A stretch of DNA of 42,367 bases from Priapulus caudatus (taxonomy: Eukaryota > Priapulida > Priapulimorpha > Priapulimorphida > Priapulidae), in NCBI RefSeq assembly GCF_000485595.1, contig NW_014577197.1, positions 351,382 through 393,748 on the forward strand. Direction: 5' to 3'. Shown here piece by piece: positions 22,601 through 32,492 of the stretch. The translations under genes and the position numbers were made by a program. The notes beneath the pieces were generated by a model, which had not been told where the DNA came from, searched no databases, and saw only the letters and a list, made by a program, of their open reading frames with translations. Numbering within the stretch: the stretch's first letter is position 1; the number at the start of each line of letters is the position of its first letter.

Positions 22601-24658
22601 CGCTCGCGAGGGCCCCCCTTATGTTTTTTTTCCTAGCAGTAGCAGTGATACGAAAAGAGAGAGATACTAATCGCGGTGGAGTGTCGTGTTACGATGTCAG
22701 CGTGTGGGTTATCGACGTGCCACGTCGTGTAACCGATAGAATGCCTGAGTGACTATAATATATAGTATTTACTATATATATATATGTATATATATATATA
22801 ATACGTAATACTACAGATGTGTAACGTTGTGTAAAGATAGAGTGAGCAAGTACGGTACAAGTTTGGGTACGTTACGCTATGTAGTGTAAGGATTATTCAT
22901 TCACTGCATAGCGTAACATACAGTGTCTGCAATCCACAGTGCACCACTGACCGAAATAGTAGTGCAGTGTGGATTGTGCACTGCCACACTTCCACACTTC
23001 CACACTTGCACTTCCACACTTGCACTATTTCGGTCAGTAGTGCACTGGATTGTGGACACTGTATGTATCCTAAAAAGGAACTCTGTATATTGTCGAATAT
23101 ATTATTAACGTTAGCATGTGTGGCACATCGTATGGCATTGGTTGTTTGGGTATATATACGACACCTGGTTCCTTGGGTTCCGGTAATCATTCCGACCTCG
23201 TGTTTCAGGGCACAATTACACTTACACTTACGTCATAAACCCCCACCCCAATATCTTTTCTCCTCGCAGTAAATGTGATAGCAGATACTAGAAGATACTG
23301 CGAGAATTGAATAGAATAGAAGTCAAAGATTTGTAGCAGTACCACCGTCGTGCCACCGTCGCTTCTACACTGATGTCGGCATTATATTTTTAGGAGCGGA
23401 GATGGAACGTGACCATGAGGAGAGGCAGAGGTTCAAAAAGATGAAGAGAAGAGACGCAGAGCCACCGGACTCCAACGAGGTGAGCGGCGAAGAGGAGGTC
23501 AGCTCTGCGGCGGAGGAGAGTGAGGAAGAGGAGGCCAGTCCTGCGGCGGAGGAGAAGATGAAGAAAAAGAAAAAGGAGAAGAAGAAGAAGAAGAAGAAGA
23601 AGAAAGCACCAAGCGAGGAAGGGGAAGCGACGGAGGAGGTCGGCAAGAAACGGAAATCGAACGGGTCGTCCGCCGGCGCGGCAAGCGAGAAGACGAAAAA
23701 GAAGAAGAAGAAGCAGAGGCTCGCCGAAGCTCGACAGAGCAGTGTTGCCGCGGGCGACGAATCTCTGGAGACGACGAAGAACGCTTCGATGGTGAACAGC
23801 GGAAAGAGTCCTTCTCCGGGAAGAAAACGGAAGAGGACAGAAAGCCGGGAGACTCTGAACAGTGGCGTGAGCGTGCGGGACGTACGTCCTAACGGAGCAG
23901 TAGGCGCCAAGAAGAAGAAGAAACGGCAGGTTGCCTCGTCGTCACCGCCATCGTCCGATTGCGCGAATTCGGTCGACGCGTCGCAGGACGAGGTAAGCAC
24001 GCCTCTCCCGCCGCGTGGTGGCGCTACGCGTGCTGCGCCGGGGGCAGGGACGACGGGCGGTGAATCCTCCGCGTCGGACGTGCCGGTTGGGACGACGACG
24101 GCGAAGACGAAAAAGAAGAAGAAGAAGAAGGTGAAATCTTCGCATGTGACTTCAGACGGACCGGGTGGCGAGAGCGTGGCTAGAGAGCCCAGCAGGTCTT
24201 GGGCGGAGCCTCCTAAAGAAGGTGAGGTGGAGATCTTCATTCCACGAAAGAAGACAAAGGCGGCGACGGCAGCAAAGAACCCTCAACCTGCGCTTCCCTC
24301 GCTCCCCGCCTTCACGCGGGTGACGACACCGCCGCCGGCGTTCGTCCGCCGCGGCGCCCACAAGGTGGCACCAGGGACCGCGCCACGCATCGCCGCTGCG
24401 ACGACCCCCGTGCGGCTGTGCGCGTCTGAGCCGTCTCGCAAGAAGGTTCAGTTTGCGCTGATGCGGAACACTCAGCACGCTCACTGGGACTACAAGTCGT
24501 CGGTGAAGAGCAGCCCCGCGGTGCCGTTCGACAAGGACCGGCGACCCGTGCAGGGGCTCCTGAAGTTTTCGCCTGGCGGGGAAGAGAGTCCCGCGACGGG
24601 AAAGTCGGGAAAGAAGGCAATGAAGGGAAGGCGGTTGCGTGCCGCGGATTTTTTCTGA
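16650..24658 (+). CDS. RRP1: RRP1/RRP1B-type ribosomal RNA processing protein 1 (complete, six exons)
   Basis: Exons 16650-16788, 17956-18139, 19632-19768, 21050-21132, 22016-22454 and 23394-24658 total 2247 nt (748 aa; human RRP1B is about 758), with all phases consistent. The N-terminal Nop52/RRP1 domain (about residues 8-220) shows FAQRLACNDKVQRDRAVKKL, LFYCMWMCDKPLVQEDL, REWYNIDVFRLDKFQML and ARQNLAFLEPFASLLA. An acidic run DSDDDDDDAGE follows, then a conserved LSFDYSAIAELL segment and long Lys-rich, low-complexity blocks that look like nucleolar-localisation sequence. The C-terminus KVQFALMRN...GLLKFSP...RRLRAADFF matches the RRP1B tail; KVQF (residues 678-681) is an RVxF-type docking motif for protein phosphatase 1. 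Family role: nucleolar processing of pre-rRNA for the large subunit. The exon 1-2 phase match shows that the 735-bp gap in intron 1 need not hide coding sequence. Confidence 0.95.
17045..17779. other. Assembly gap of 735 N
   Basis: Unresolved bases inside RRP1 intron 1. Open frames running through the N run are meaningless. The sequence to the right of the gap is a 52-bp tandem repeat, suggesting an unassembled satellite. Confidence 0.99.
17780..17866. repeat. 52-bp tandem repeat at the gap edge
   Basis: CTCAACGAAAATCCGC begins at 17781 and again at 17833, and the units are nearly identical (GCACACGTGAGTAAAATGAC). The spacer holds a 14-bp palindrome, TGACGCATGCGTCA. Confidence 0.8.
18174..18308. 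repeat. Approximately 29-32-bp tandem repeat in RRP1 intron 2
   Basis: Five units begin GAGACACTAG. The first two continue CCGGTCTTTCCTCGACAGG and the later ones TTGTCGTGCC or TTATTGTGCC. Confidence 0.8.
18309..18493. mobile_element. 185-bp hAT-like MITE in RRP1 intron 2
   Basis: Terminal inverted repeats CAGGGTTCTCCAAG / CTTGGAGAACCCTG are perfect over 14 bp. A 5-bp direct repeat TTGTC flanks both ends (18304-18308 and 18494-18498). The interior has repeated ATGGCGG(GG)CT and TTTTAGCATG. No coding capacity. Confidence 0.75.
18500..19631. other. Remainder of RRP1 intron 2
   Basis: AT-rich intron with no exon recognised. A CCAACGGGAGGCGCTAG sequence near 19274 weakly resembles a CTCF site. 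A TATAGACATATATG-type palindromic stretch is at about 19464-19500. Confidence 0.4.
19797..19818. repeat. 22-bp perfect palindrome, start of a repeat with GGTATACC motifs
   Basis: CGCGGTATACCGGTATACCGCG is a perfect palindrome just after the exon 3 donor. Similar CGCGGTATACCACGG sequence recurs near 20597, so 19791-20640 may be one element interrupted by the one at 20215-20399. Confidence 0.5.
20215..20399. mobile_element. Composite palindromic element, CCCGCACACGGTG ends (RRP1 intron 3)
   Basis: AGCCCGCCGCACATGGTGAG... on the left pairs with GCTCACCGTGTGCGGG at 20278-20293, giving arms of about 30 bp. A further end CACCGTGTGCGGGCT lies at about 20385-20399. Between them are TGGCCTCGCGAGGC palindromes (20317 and 20363). 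It appears to be a MITE followed by a second copy of its own end. Confidence 0.55.
20640..21049. other. RRP1 intron 3, no feature recognised
   Basis: No exon or repeat end recognised before the exon 4 acceptor TTGTTTTAG. Confidence 0.4.
21189..21669. mobile_element. 481-bp hAT-like non-autonomous element (RRP1 intron 4)
   Basis: The ends CAGGGGTCGAAATTAG and CTAATTTCGCCCCCTG form a 16-bp terminal inverted repeat with one mismatch. TGGGTGG lies next to both ends and could be the target duplication. Inside, GGTATCC and GGGATACC recur many times. No transposase frame. Confidence 0.7.
21770..21848. repeat. (GTGTGC)n microsatellite
   Basis: At least a dozen uninterrupted GTGTGC hexamers. Apparent His/Thr- or Cys/Ala-rich frames are artefacts. 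Confidence 0.9.
22471..22744. mobile_element. 274-bp foldback element 16 bp after the RRP1 exon 5 donor
   Basis: Arms of about 128 bp are complementary, from GCATTCTATCGGTTA to CTAGGACAAAAAACATAAG, with a loop of about 19 bp. The sequence CAACTGCTAGGACAA of the arm also occurs near 13180 in WDR73 intron 3, suggesting a related fragment there. Confidence 0.8.
22869..23065. mobile_element. Foldback element with about 43-bp arms (RRP1 intron 5)
   Basis: CATACAGTGTCTGCAATCC...GACCGAAATAGT (22917-22960) pairs with ACTATTTCGGTCAG...ACACTGTATG (23024-23065). The loop is a CACACTTCCA repeat. A smaller hairpin, GTTACGCTATG/CATAGCGTAAC, adjoins on the left (22871-22917). Confidence 0.7.
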
Positions 24659-25153
24659 GATGAGTCCCACACTGACGGATGAGTAGAGAGGGGGAGGGAG
24701 AGTAATAATGCTGAGGGTAAAAGAGCAGAGGAGGGAGGTAGGGAAAAAAAGCGATAGAGAGAGAGAGTTAGCGTGAAAGCAAGAGAGACGGGGGCGCAAG
24801 GGGGAGGGAGGGACTAAGAGAGGGCAGGAAGGAGGGAGATAAGGAAGGAGAGAGATAATGAGAAAGAGAGGGAGAGAGAGAGAAGAGAGAAAGAACGGTG
24901 ATTGAGGGTGGAGAGTGGGTAGCAATGAGATGATTGAGGGGAGCGTAGGAGACTTACAAAACACTCCGTCCCAAACAGTTTCTTGCAATAGCAGATGGAA
25001 TGCAGATAGATAAGCAGAGTCAATATTTGTTAGTTAGAATAATCAAGATGAGATGATTCCTTCACGCCTGCTGAGGGAGAGTCATGGGCGGCCATGTGTC
25101 AGAGTACATTGGGAATAGTGCGTGCCTCTCTCGGTCACTATGCTGGCATCATG
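24659..25153. other. RRP1 3' flank with GA-rich tract at about 24680-24900
   Basis: GAGAGAGGGAGGGA low-complexity sequence follows the stop. The nearest AATAAA on this strand is at 25530-25535. No other gene seen. Confidence 0.5.
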
Positions 25154-25393
25154 CAGTGGCGTATCTAGAGGGTGGGGGGGGGGTTGCAACACTGAAATGA
25201 CTGACTAATGTTATCAGGAGGGAATAATAATAGATTGTTAATAGATTATTAATATAGATAATCTATTATGATTCACTCCTGATGTTATGATACTAGTAAA
25301 ATGGGGCCACTCTAGCACCGCTTGCCTTCGGCACGCGTTCACTCAAATATCAACACCCCCCCCCCCGTCTCCCGAAATCTAGATCTGGCCCTG
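25154..25393. mobile_element. 240-bp hAT-like MITE with G-run ends
   Basis: It begins CAGTGGCGTATCTAGA followed by a G-run, and ends with a C-run followed by TCTAGATCTGGCCCTG. A 5-bp direct repeat TCATG flanks it (25149-25153 and 25394-25398). The palindromic element at 25213-25283 sits inside. Confidence 0.7.
25213..25283. mobile_element. 71-bp palindromic element (ATCAGGAGTGAATAATAATAG family)
   Basis: ATCAGGAGGGAATAATAATAG on the left pairs with CTATTATGATTCACTCCTGAT on the right. It is nested in the larger MITE. Other family members: 39831-39896, 40788-40835 and, more divergent, 5949-5998. Confidence 0.7.
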
Positions 25394-25398
25394 TCATG

Positions 25399-26823
25399 TA
25401 TGTGTTTCATGTTCGATACTGTTGTTTAATTTATGGTTTCATTAAATACACATTGAGTCGAGTTGATACTATGATACTGTCATGTTTTTCATGCGATCGG
25501 TTGTTGTATCTATGTAACATACTAATAGTAATAAAGACGTTGCATTGAATCGAACTATGACGCAGACTCTTGTGTATTGAGTTTTTAGATAACTGAATGC
25601 TATATACAGTCTGAAAGACAACCTTTTCTTCAGAACACGCTTATTCTAAATAGCAAGATGCTTGCAAACTTGTAGGCATGCATCCATATAATGTGGGCAT
25701 ATAATCCCTGCGTGCATATAATCGGTGGCGGTCCATATAAGGCGTGCATCCATGGGCGTGAAACCATAAAATGCCTCTAATTTTCAATGCAGGAAAGTCT
25801 GATAAAGATATAACAATAAAATAAAATAAATATCTAAATCCTCTGATTCTGGGTAAAACTGTGCGCGACAACAAGATCTCTGGATACATATACGTAATAC
25901 ATCTTACATCTTGATATTATACATTAGCTAAACATACGTTATGTTACATAAGGCAATGACAATGTTTTCAGGAAATACCTGACCCAAATGTGATTTTGTG
26001 GCATTATGCTGGTAAATAATTCAATGTTGTCGTCTTTGCAGTTTTTATGTAACATTTTCTGCCAGCAGATGGCGACTTGAGTGCCCCAAGCACTAGCGGG
26101 AAGCCATTAGTATTTTGACCATGTTTTTACCAAGAAGCAGAACAAACTTTGTATTTATGTGGCTAACTGTGGAAATACACATACACCTTGTCGTACGGAG
26201 GTATGACTGTCATCATAATTAAGTAGTTATAAAAAGCCAAAGCATTTTCATAAGAGTAACCGCTCCAGCTCGGTTTACGAAACACAGACATTATGTTTTT
26301 ATACAAGTGAAGCATGGTCACTGTCCCAAATTCTACCATCTCTTGTGTCCCCGCACTAAAATTGGCGGAACGACGTTCCGCATGCATCTATGGATCCTGT
26401 GCGTCCGGCCAATTTCATTCCGGCGCACGGATCCATAGCTGCCAAGCGCTGACCTTTGATCGTGTAGGACGTCCCGCGTGCGCGTGCGCCTTGCCGCGCG
26501 AACTGCGCGCAGATCTTGCGCTTAGGCTTTGGATTAACACCGTCCTTCGGCAACGCTCTCCTATACTGCGCCGTCCATTCTGGATCACACTTATCATACT
26601 AGATTCGTTTAGTACTAATACTAAACAAGGCAGAAATCGCTTAGATGATTATTTACTTCTGTAGATATAGCGTAATTGTTGCGTAGTTTTTTGTACAGCT
26701 AGAAGATTTTTCAATGTGATGGATGTCAGGCGTTGTGACCGTTAATCACACAGCTCTGTGTCGGGTTATTCTAACCTAGCAATTCATACTATATTAGGAT
26801 CTCACATCGACGTCACATTTCTA
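25399..26823. other. Intergenic, no gene recognised; hairpin at about 26390-26436
   Basis: CTATGGATCC...GTGCG..CCGG and its complement flank AATTTCATT at about 26390-26436. A strong CTCF-like core, CCAGCAGATGGCG, is at 26062-26074. No splice-bounded exon is recognised. Confidence 0.4.
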
Positions 26824-27330
26824 AATGGTCACGTGTACGGCGGCCATCTTCTGCAAGCGTAACAACACATGCGGCAATCACATACTACGTTAGATTCCAC
26901 TTTGCATCACTCCTCGTATTTTCAGAGGCGGTTCTCTCAGTCATTCGGTGTATCGAACCGTGTTTCTCCTAGTTCAACTGGCAATATCATCGATCAGTCT
27001 CTCGACACGCTCTCTCTCTCTCGTGCTCTCTCTTCCGCTCTCTCTCCTCTTCGCGCTCGCTCTTCTCTGCTGCCGCCGTCTCCTTTTAGGGGCGGGTCCA
27101 AGCGTTGGGTTGGTTATTACTTTGCATCGACCGCGTTCATCCACGCACGGACAGGGAGAAACTAGCTGCCATTACTAACTCCAGGAGAAGAATCAAGATG
27201 GACGACACCTTGTGGCTCTGGATCCTTGACGAAAACTCTTTTGTCTTTCGGATTCAACATGCTCCGTTAGTGTTGCCGCACGAGTGACTAGTATCCTTAA
27301 GTACCGGATTTTAAACGGTGAGTTCTGATT
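26824..27330 (+). promoter_or_regulatory. Possible promoter and untranslated first exon of an unseen gene
   Basis: GTCACGTG (an E-box) and GGCGGCCATCTT (a YY1-type site) lie together at about 26826-26850. A pyrimidine-rich stretch follows, then a purine-context ATG at 27198 (AATCAAGATGG) with only 29 codons, and a strong donor-like GTGAGT at about 27319. The pattern resembles a first exon with a short upstream frame, but no downstream coding exon was identified. Confidence 0.3.
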
Positions 27331-27654
27331 CTTTTATACACCACTACGAGTGGCGTTTATGACTAATATGTAGCCGGCATGCGGCCCATTTACTGGTGTA
27401 TTCCCATCAGATACCTATGTTTTGCGCCTCAACTACTTTCGAAGCTCCTCTCTCTCTCTCTCTTTTCGCATATCACAAAGTGTTAATCATAATCAAGTCA
27501 TGATAAGTGATAGTATAATAATAGGTGTCACTCGTTAGACACCCTAAATGCCCCCTCCCTGCTCTCTCTCTCTCTCTGTTAACCATTGGCAGTGAAGATA
27601 AAACTGTTTTTGATTTTTACAGGCAGAGCAATCACAGTTGTTCGAGAGAGAACT

Positions 27655-28690
27655 CGTGTCGTGAATCCGTTGTTACCGGCGCACACCGACGTATTACAGT
27701 GCAGCCCGTGTTAACTCTGTGACGACGTGCTAACCTCCGTGTTCCTGCGACGCCCTGTTACCGGGCCGACCGTATTACCCATGCCGACGTATTACAGGTG
27801 AAGCCGTGTTACCTGTGACGACTGTGCTACCTCCACTGTGTTCCTGCGACGCCCTGTTACCGGCACCGACGTATTACCCATGCCGACGTATTACAGTATA
27901 GCCGGTGTAACCTGCTGACTTCGTGTTCACCTGTGACGTGTTCCTGCGACTCCCTGTTACCGGTACCCAGACGTAGTTACCGTGGAAGCCGTGTTACCTG
28001 TGGACGACGTGCTACCTCCAACGTGTTCCTGCGACGCCTGTTACGTACCGGACGGTACTACCCAGCCGATATTTACCGGTGAAGCCGTGTTTACATGTGA
28101 CGAACGTGCTACCCCAACGTTCCTTTTGCGACGCCCTGTTACCGCCACCGGGGCCGGACGATTACCCATGACTGACGTATTACCGGTGAAGGCCGTGTTA
28201 CCTGTGACATCGTGCTACCTCCAACGGTGTTCCTGCGACGCCCTGTACCGCACCGACGGATACCTCATAGCCGACGTATTACAGGTGAAGCGTGTTATCC
28301 TGTGTACGACGTGCTACCTCCAACGTGTTTCCTGCGACGCCCTGTTAACCGGCACCGCCGTATTACCGTGAAGCCGGTTACCTGTGACGACGTGCTAGCG
28401 CGTCCAACGTTGTTTCCTGCGACGCCTGTTACCGGCACTGACGTATTACCCATGCCGACGTATTTACCGTGAAGCCCGTGTTTACCTTGACGAACGTGCT
28501 ACTCCAGAGCGCGCGTCGCGACGCCCTGTTTACCGCTGCTACCGACTGTATTACCTACCATGCGACGTATATACCGGTGAAGCCTGTGTTACTGTGAAGC
28601 CGGTGTTACATGTGAGCCCGTGTTACCTGTGACGACCGTTGTTACCTCCAACGTGTTCCCTAGCGACGCCGTGTTACCTGCAAGCGTAAT
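27655..28690. repeat. About 1-kb minisatellite, roughly 95-100-bp units, about ten copies
   Basis: Each unit contains GTTCCTGCGACGCCCTGTTACC, GACGTATTACC and GAAGCCGTGTTACCTGTGACGACGTGCTACCTCC in the same order (quoted in parts, with many one-base indels). The high indel rate relative to substitutions suggests either sequencing noise or real slippage. Open frames here are repeat artefacts. Confidence 0.85.
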
Positions 28691-30780
28691 CGAACAAGGC
28701 TCAGGCCGTTTCATGTTGAAACTGTTAAATCAAGTCTGGTGGCATTTTGTGGATTGTGCTTGTTACTGTGCTTTTTACTAAAGTTAGGTTGTGGTAACAT
28801 GATGGACTGGACCAGCAGCTTATTATTCGCTCGAAGTAGGCACTCGTGCTAGAGTTAACGATAAGAATTCCAGAACCGTTTCGTATCACCAAAAACGATG
28901 CAATTTTCGAATACGTTATTTTTTTCGGATTCTGTCTGATAGCACGTGTGGTGTTTTCGAATTGTCTCAGATGACGGCGAGTGCTTCCCTCACTAGCGTT
29001 CTAGACAGCGCCTCCTGACCATAGCTGATCTTCGTACGTGCTCTAAGATTACCCCAAGCGTCTAGGTAACCTAAGCGTCAAGTAGTATCTATAATATTTC
29101 TAATTATTTCTTGTTGTATATTCTCTCTTTCATTGTATAAATATGAAAAATAACTTGTATTTGTGGTGAACTCAGCCTATGTTCACTGGGTTAAAGACAT
29201 GTCTACTCAGGGACATAGGCCCGGTTGAGCAGGGTATTGTTTAGGCATCGAAATTATGCAAGCTGTCACCAACAGTGTTTCGAAAGTTCACGTCGGCCGG
29301 CGGCCCCGACCGCCGACAGTTTTCGATGTCCCCGGGCCCTATCAGCTTCCTTTGATAAAACAGGCACCGCTGATCCTACAGCTATTTGATCACCGAAAAA
29401 TTCGAAACACTGAAACTGTTACCTGTAAACAGAAATCTTTTCTTGCATATTAACTTCCAGGAATATTATTTGAAAAACTAATCCTGAAAACCGTGACATA
29501 CATGTAAACAATGCGTTCGCCCCAACTGCATACTTCGCGCCAAGCTGATTGTAAATGAAAAGAGCGATCAGCCCTGAATCGCAGCCTTCGAAATTAAGTG
29601 CCTGCACCGGCAGGCCCGAGCACCAGTTTTTTGCCTTCGGCACACATACTCTGCGAAACTTCACTTTTTCCCCTCATATTACGCTGAAATACTACGTTAT
29701 CGGCAATCGGCTGTTTTAGACAGACTTGTAAATCGGGAAGGCATGTCTATATACGCTCGCGTTCCTGAGCGTAGACGGGGGTATCCAAACAATCTAGAGC
29801 CGACGGCATGAACCCCTCAGCGCATGATTCGGCCGGCGCACCAAGACAAAAACCTTCGTGACAGTCCGCCTAAAGAAATTGACTTGCGGCAATGACCGCA
29901 TAACAATTAGTTCATATATCGCAGGGGTTTATCGTGGGGAGTGAGGGCACGACCCCCTGATACCTGACGCGCACGTAATCAAAGCTGTTAACTATGAAGT
30001 TGTCAGCTTTTTCTTTACGTAGAAAGTGGACTATTTTATTCAGTTTAATATCTAGAAGCAATGTATTCTGTAATCCAAAATCTATAGGCAACTTGTAACT
30101 TTGCGATGTTGCGGCAGCATTGATCTATGCATGGGGTACCGTGACTGGGGAAGAGAAAACGAAAGTAAAACCTTTCCCACAAGCCTCCCCCGACATCCTA
30201 GAGCTTGAGATATATTGTTGAGCCAACTATAATTACATGTTTCTGTTTATGCCATGTTTATTTTGTATACTATTTTGTTAGCTCACTGCTAGTAAATAAG
30301 GCGGACCCCCAGCTTTTGCGGCTCCACTCGCAATGTATGAGACGCTACTGAGTTGCTACCGATGTGTAACAGACTAGCCAGTCTGTCTCTTCTCGACCTG
30401 CTGTCAACGGGAGAGTCGTAGTTACCAAGGAGCCAACGATTTGGCGTTTTTCCGTTAAATTGTTGAGCCCCCCGGCAAAGAGCATAAACAGTCTGCCCGA
30501 CGAGAGGAAGAAAAACAGAGGATTATGATAATGGGACATTGATAATGATCAATAAACACAAGAAGAAACATGATACTGCCTGTTTTATTACTTGTAATTT
30601 GGTCTCCAAAATTGCGGGCCTACAAGCTTGCTGGCAGGCCTGCACTTCTAGGAGGCTATAGGCCTGCAGGCCTAACTTTTTCTGGCTTCATGGCAAACAC
30701 TGGTCACCGAACCGGGTGTGGAACGGAATTATTGTCACGGCAATCTATATGTATGCCTTCTCAGAATGGCTACTCGTGCT
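28691..30780. other. No gene or repeat recognised
   Basis: About 2 kb of unique-looking sequence. Several short frames are present but none shows family motifs or splice-bounded continuity. Confidence 0.35.
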
Positions 30781-30784
30781 TTGT

Positions 30785-30965
30785 TCCTAGCCAATCGCAG
30801 TAATAACGCTATCGGGGGTCGAGGAGTGCGGGGGCGAGCGCGGGGGGGCACACGTTTGACCAATTTCAGGAGTAACTGAAGCCGTGATCGTATATAAGGC
30901 AGCTTCGCGACTTTCTCCTCCCCTCTTGGCGCTCATCTTCTCGGTGTACTCAGCCCTGCCGTGCC
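30785..30965 (+). promoter_or_regulatory. TATA-type core promoter, possibly from a solo LTR
   Basis: A G-rich block, then GACCAATTTC, and TATATAAGG at about 30891-30899 followed by a pyrimidine-rich start region, give a classical core-promoter order. An ATTAAA is about 190 bp downstream. LTR ends and a primer-binding site were not found, so both a host promoter and a solo LTR remain open. Confidence 0.35.
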
Positions 30966-32492
30966 TTTAAAGCCGCTCTTTTACTGTGTTACGTTCTTAT
31001 TGTGATTAGGAATCTACTTATCGTATAGAGCCATCCGCGTATATATGTAAGTGTATTAGTCTGACGTTATTTCTTTGATTAAATGCGTTGGTTGATGGCC
31101 GATGCATAAAGTAATTCTATCTAACGTCTTCTACGTTCGCAAACCAACACACCCACGCAGCGGTTCAAAACCGAATTCAGCAATCCACAATCGTATGCTT
31201 AGACCGTAGCTTCCAAGAAACGGTCATAAATCAAAGATGTGTATATTGACGTTATAGGTCCCGACTGACTTAGACCGGTGATAACGGCCGGAGGGGCGTT
31301 TATTGCGACTAAGCACAAGGGGGAGATCAAAGCAAGGAAACCATGACTAAAAGGGAATGATAAAGAAATGAAAGGGGGTACGTTTACAAATATCACATTA
31401 CAATCAGTTCGGCTAACGCTCTGGCCATTAGGAGTTGTCCGCCAGCGGCACTTTGATATCAGTTAATGTGATTAATGATTGATTAATCCTAAACCCTAAC
31501 CTAACCTAAATAGACCTAAACCTCTAAAGCATTATATGACATTAAAGTTGGGAACACTCCTATATTATATGGAGTATCTAACACCCATACATTCTTCAGC
31601 ATTTTATTTATTTTTTAATTAACATTCTCGTCTCTTATCTGTAGTACATCTATTATTATGAAATGATTACGTTAATTATTTATCTTACTATACGGTTATT
31701 AGATTTACTTGTCGTTTAATGACTTGTTGCCATTTTACCTTTTTAGGTGCAGCACGTGGACCGTAGGCACTTACTTAGGATATCAGTCTATCCCACTCAG
31801 TATAACCACAGCAACTGCACGTACATACTACAATTGCAAGTCCGAACTTCCGCCGGCCACGTATGATAGTAATTGTAAATAACCCGGCCAAGGCTATGAC
31901 TGGCAAGATCAAGCTTCGACATTAGCAAAATAACATTAAACAATACACATACATATAGTTGATATATATACGGCTATCTTACCGACACCACCCGGTAATG
32001 TAAACGAAACTTGTCATAATTACTTATATAGTCGTGTAGTCTATCTATAACAAAGTTAACTTTCTCTTTAATTAGAAATTTACACGCATAGAAATCGCAA
32101 GCTCCATAAGCCTTAATGTCATAATGTCAATATAATCTAAAACAATGCTTTGCGATGCCCATGTGCATATGCCAGGAACATGCGGCGCCGGGGCGAATAC
32201 CCGATTGTGACGTCAGTGAAACCTATGTAGTAGGCCCTAGGCGTTTCTTGAAGGCTAACCATAGCGAAGGCTATATAGATTCTTAGCGTTTNNNNNNNNN
32301 NNNNNNNNNNNNNNNNCCACGTCGTTAGTATTAAGTATAACATTATATGTAAGTGGATCTAGCATATACACTGAAAAGTAAAAAAAAAATCAATCATTGA
32401 ATCACATCATCAATGAATCACATCAATCAGTATTTAACATGAAAATGTAAACAATAATAATAATAATTTGTAACCATAATTTTAAACTTCAG
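30966..32492. other. No gene recognised; 25-N gap at 32292-32316
   Basis: AT-rich intergenic sequence. A short degenerate CCTAACC stretch is at about 31491-31520. 5' exons of the downstream gene could lie here. Confidence 0.4.

Noticed and set aside
23365-24240. Poly-Phe/Ser frame of 291 codons, minus strand
   Set aside because: Antisense of the Lys-rich AAG/GAA codons of RRP1 exon 6.
29240-29830. Bacterial or organelle contamination
   Set aside because: Some GC-rich bits looked out of place, but no bacterial gene, ribosome-binding site or organelle gene could be recognised.
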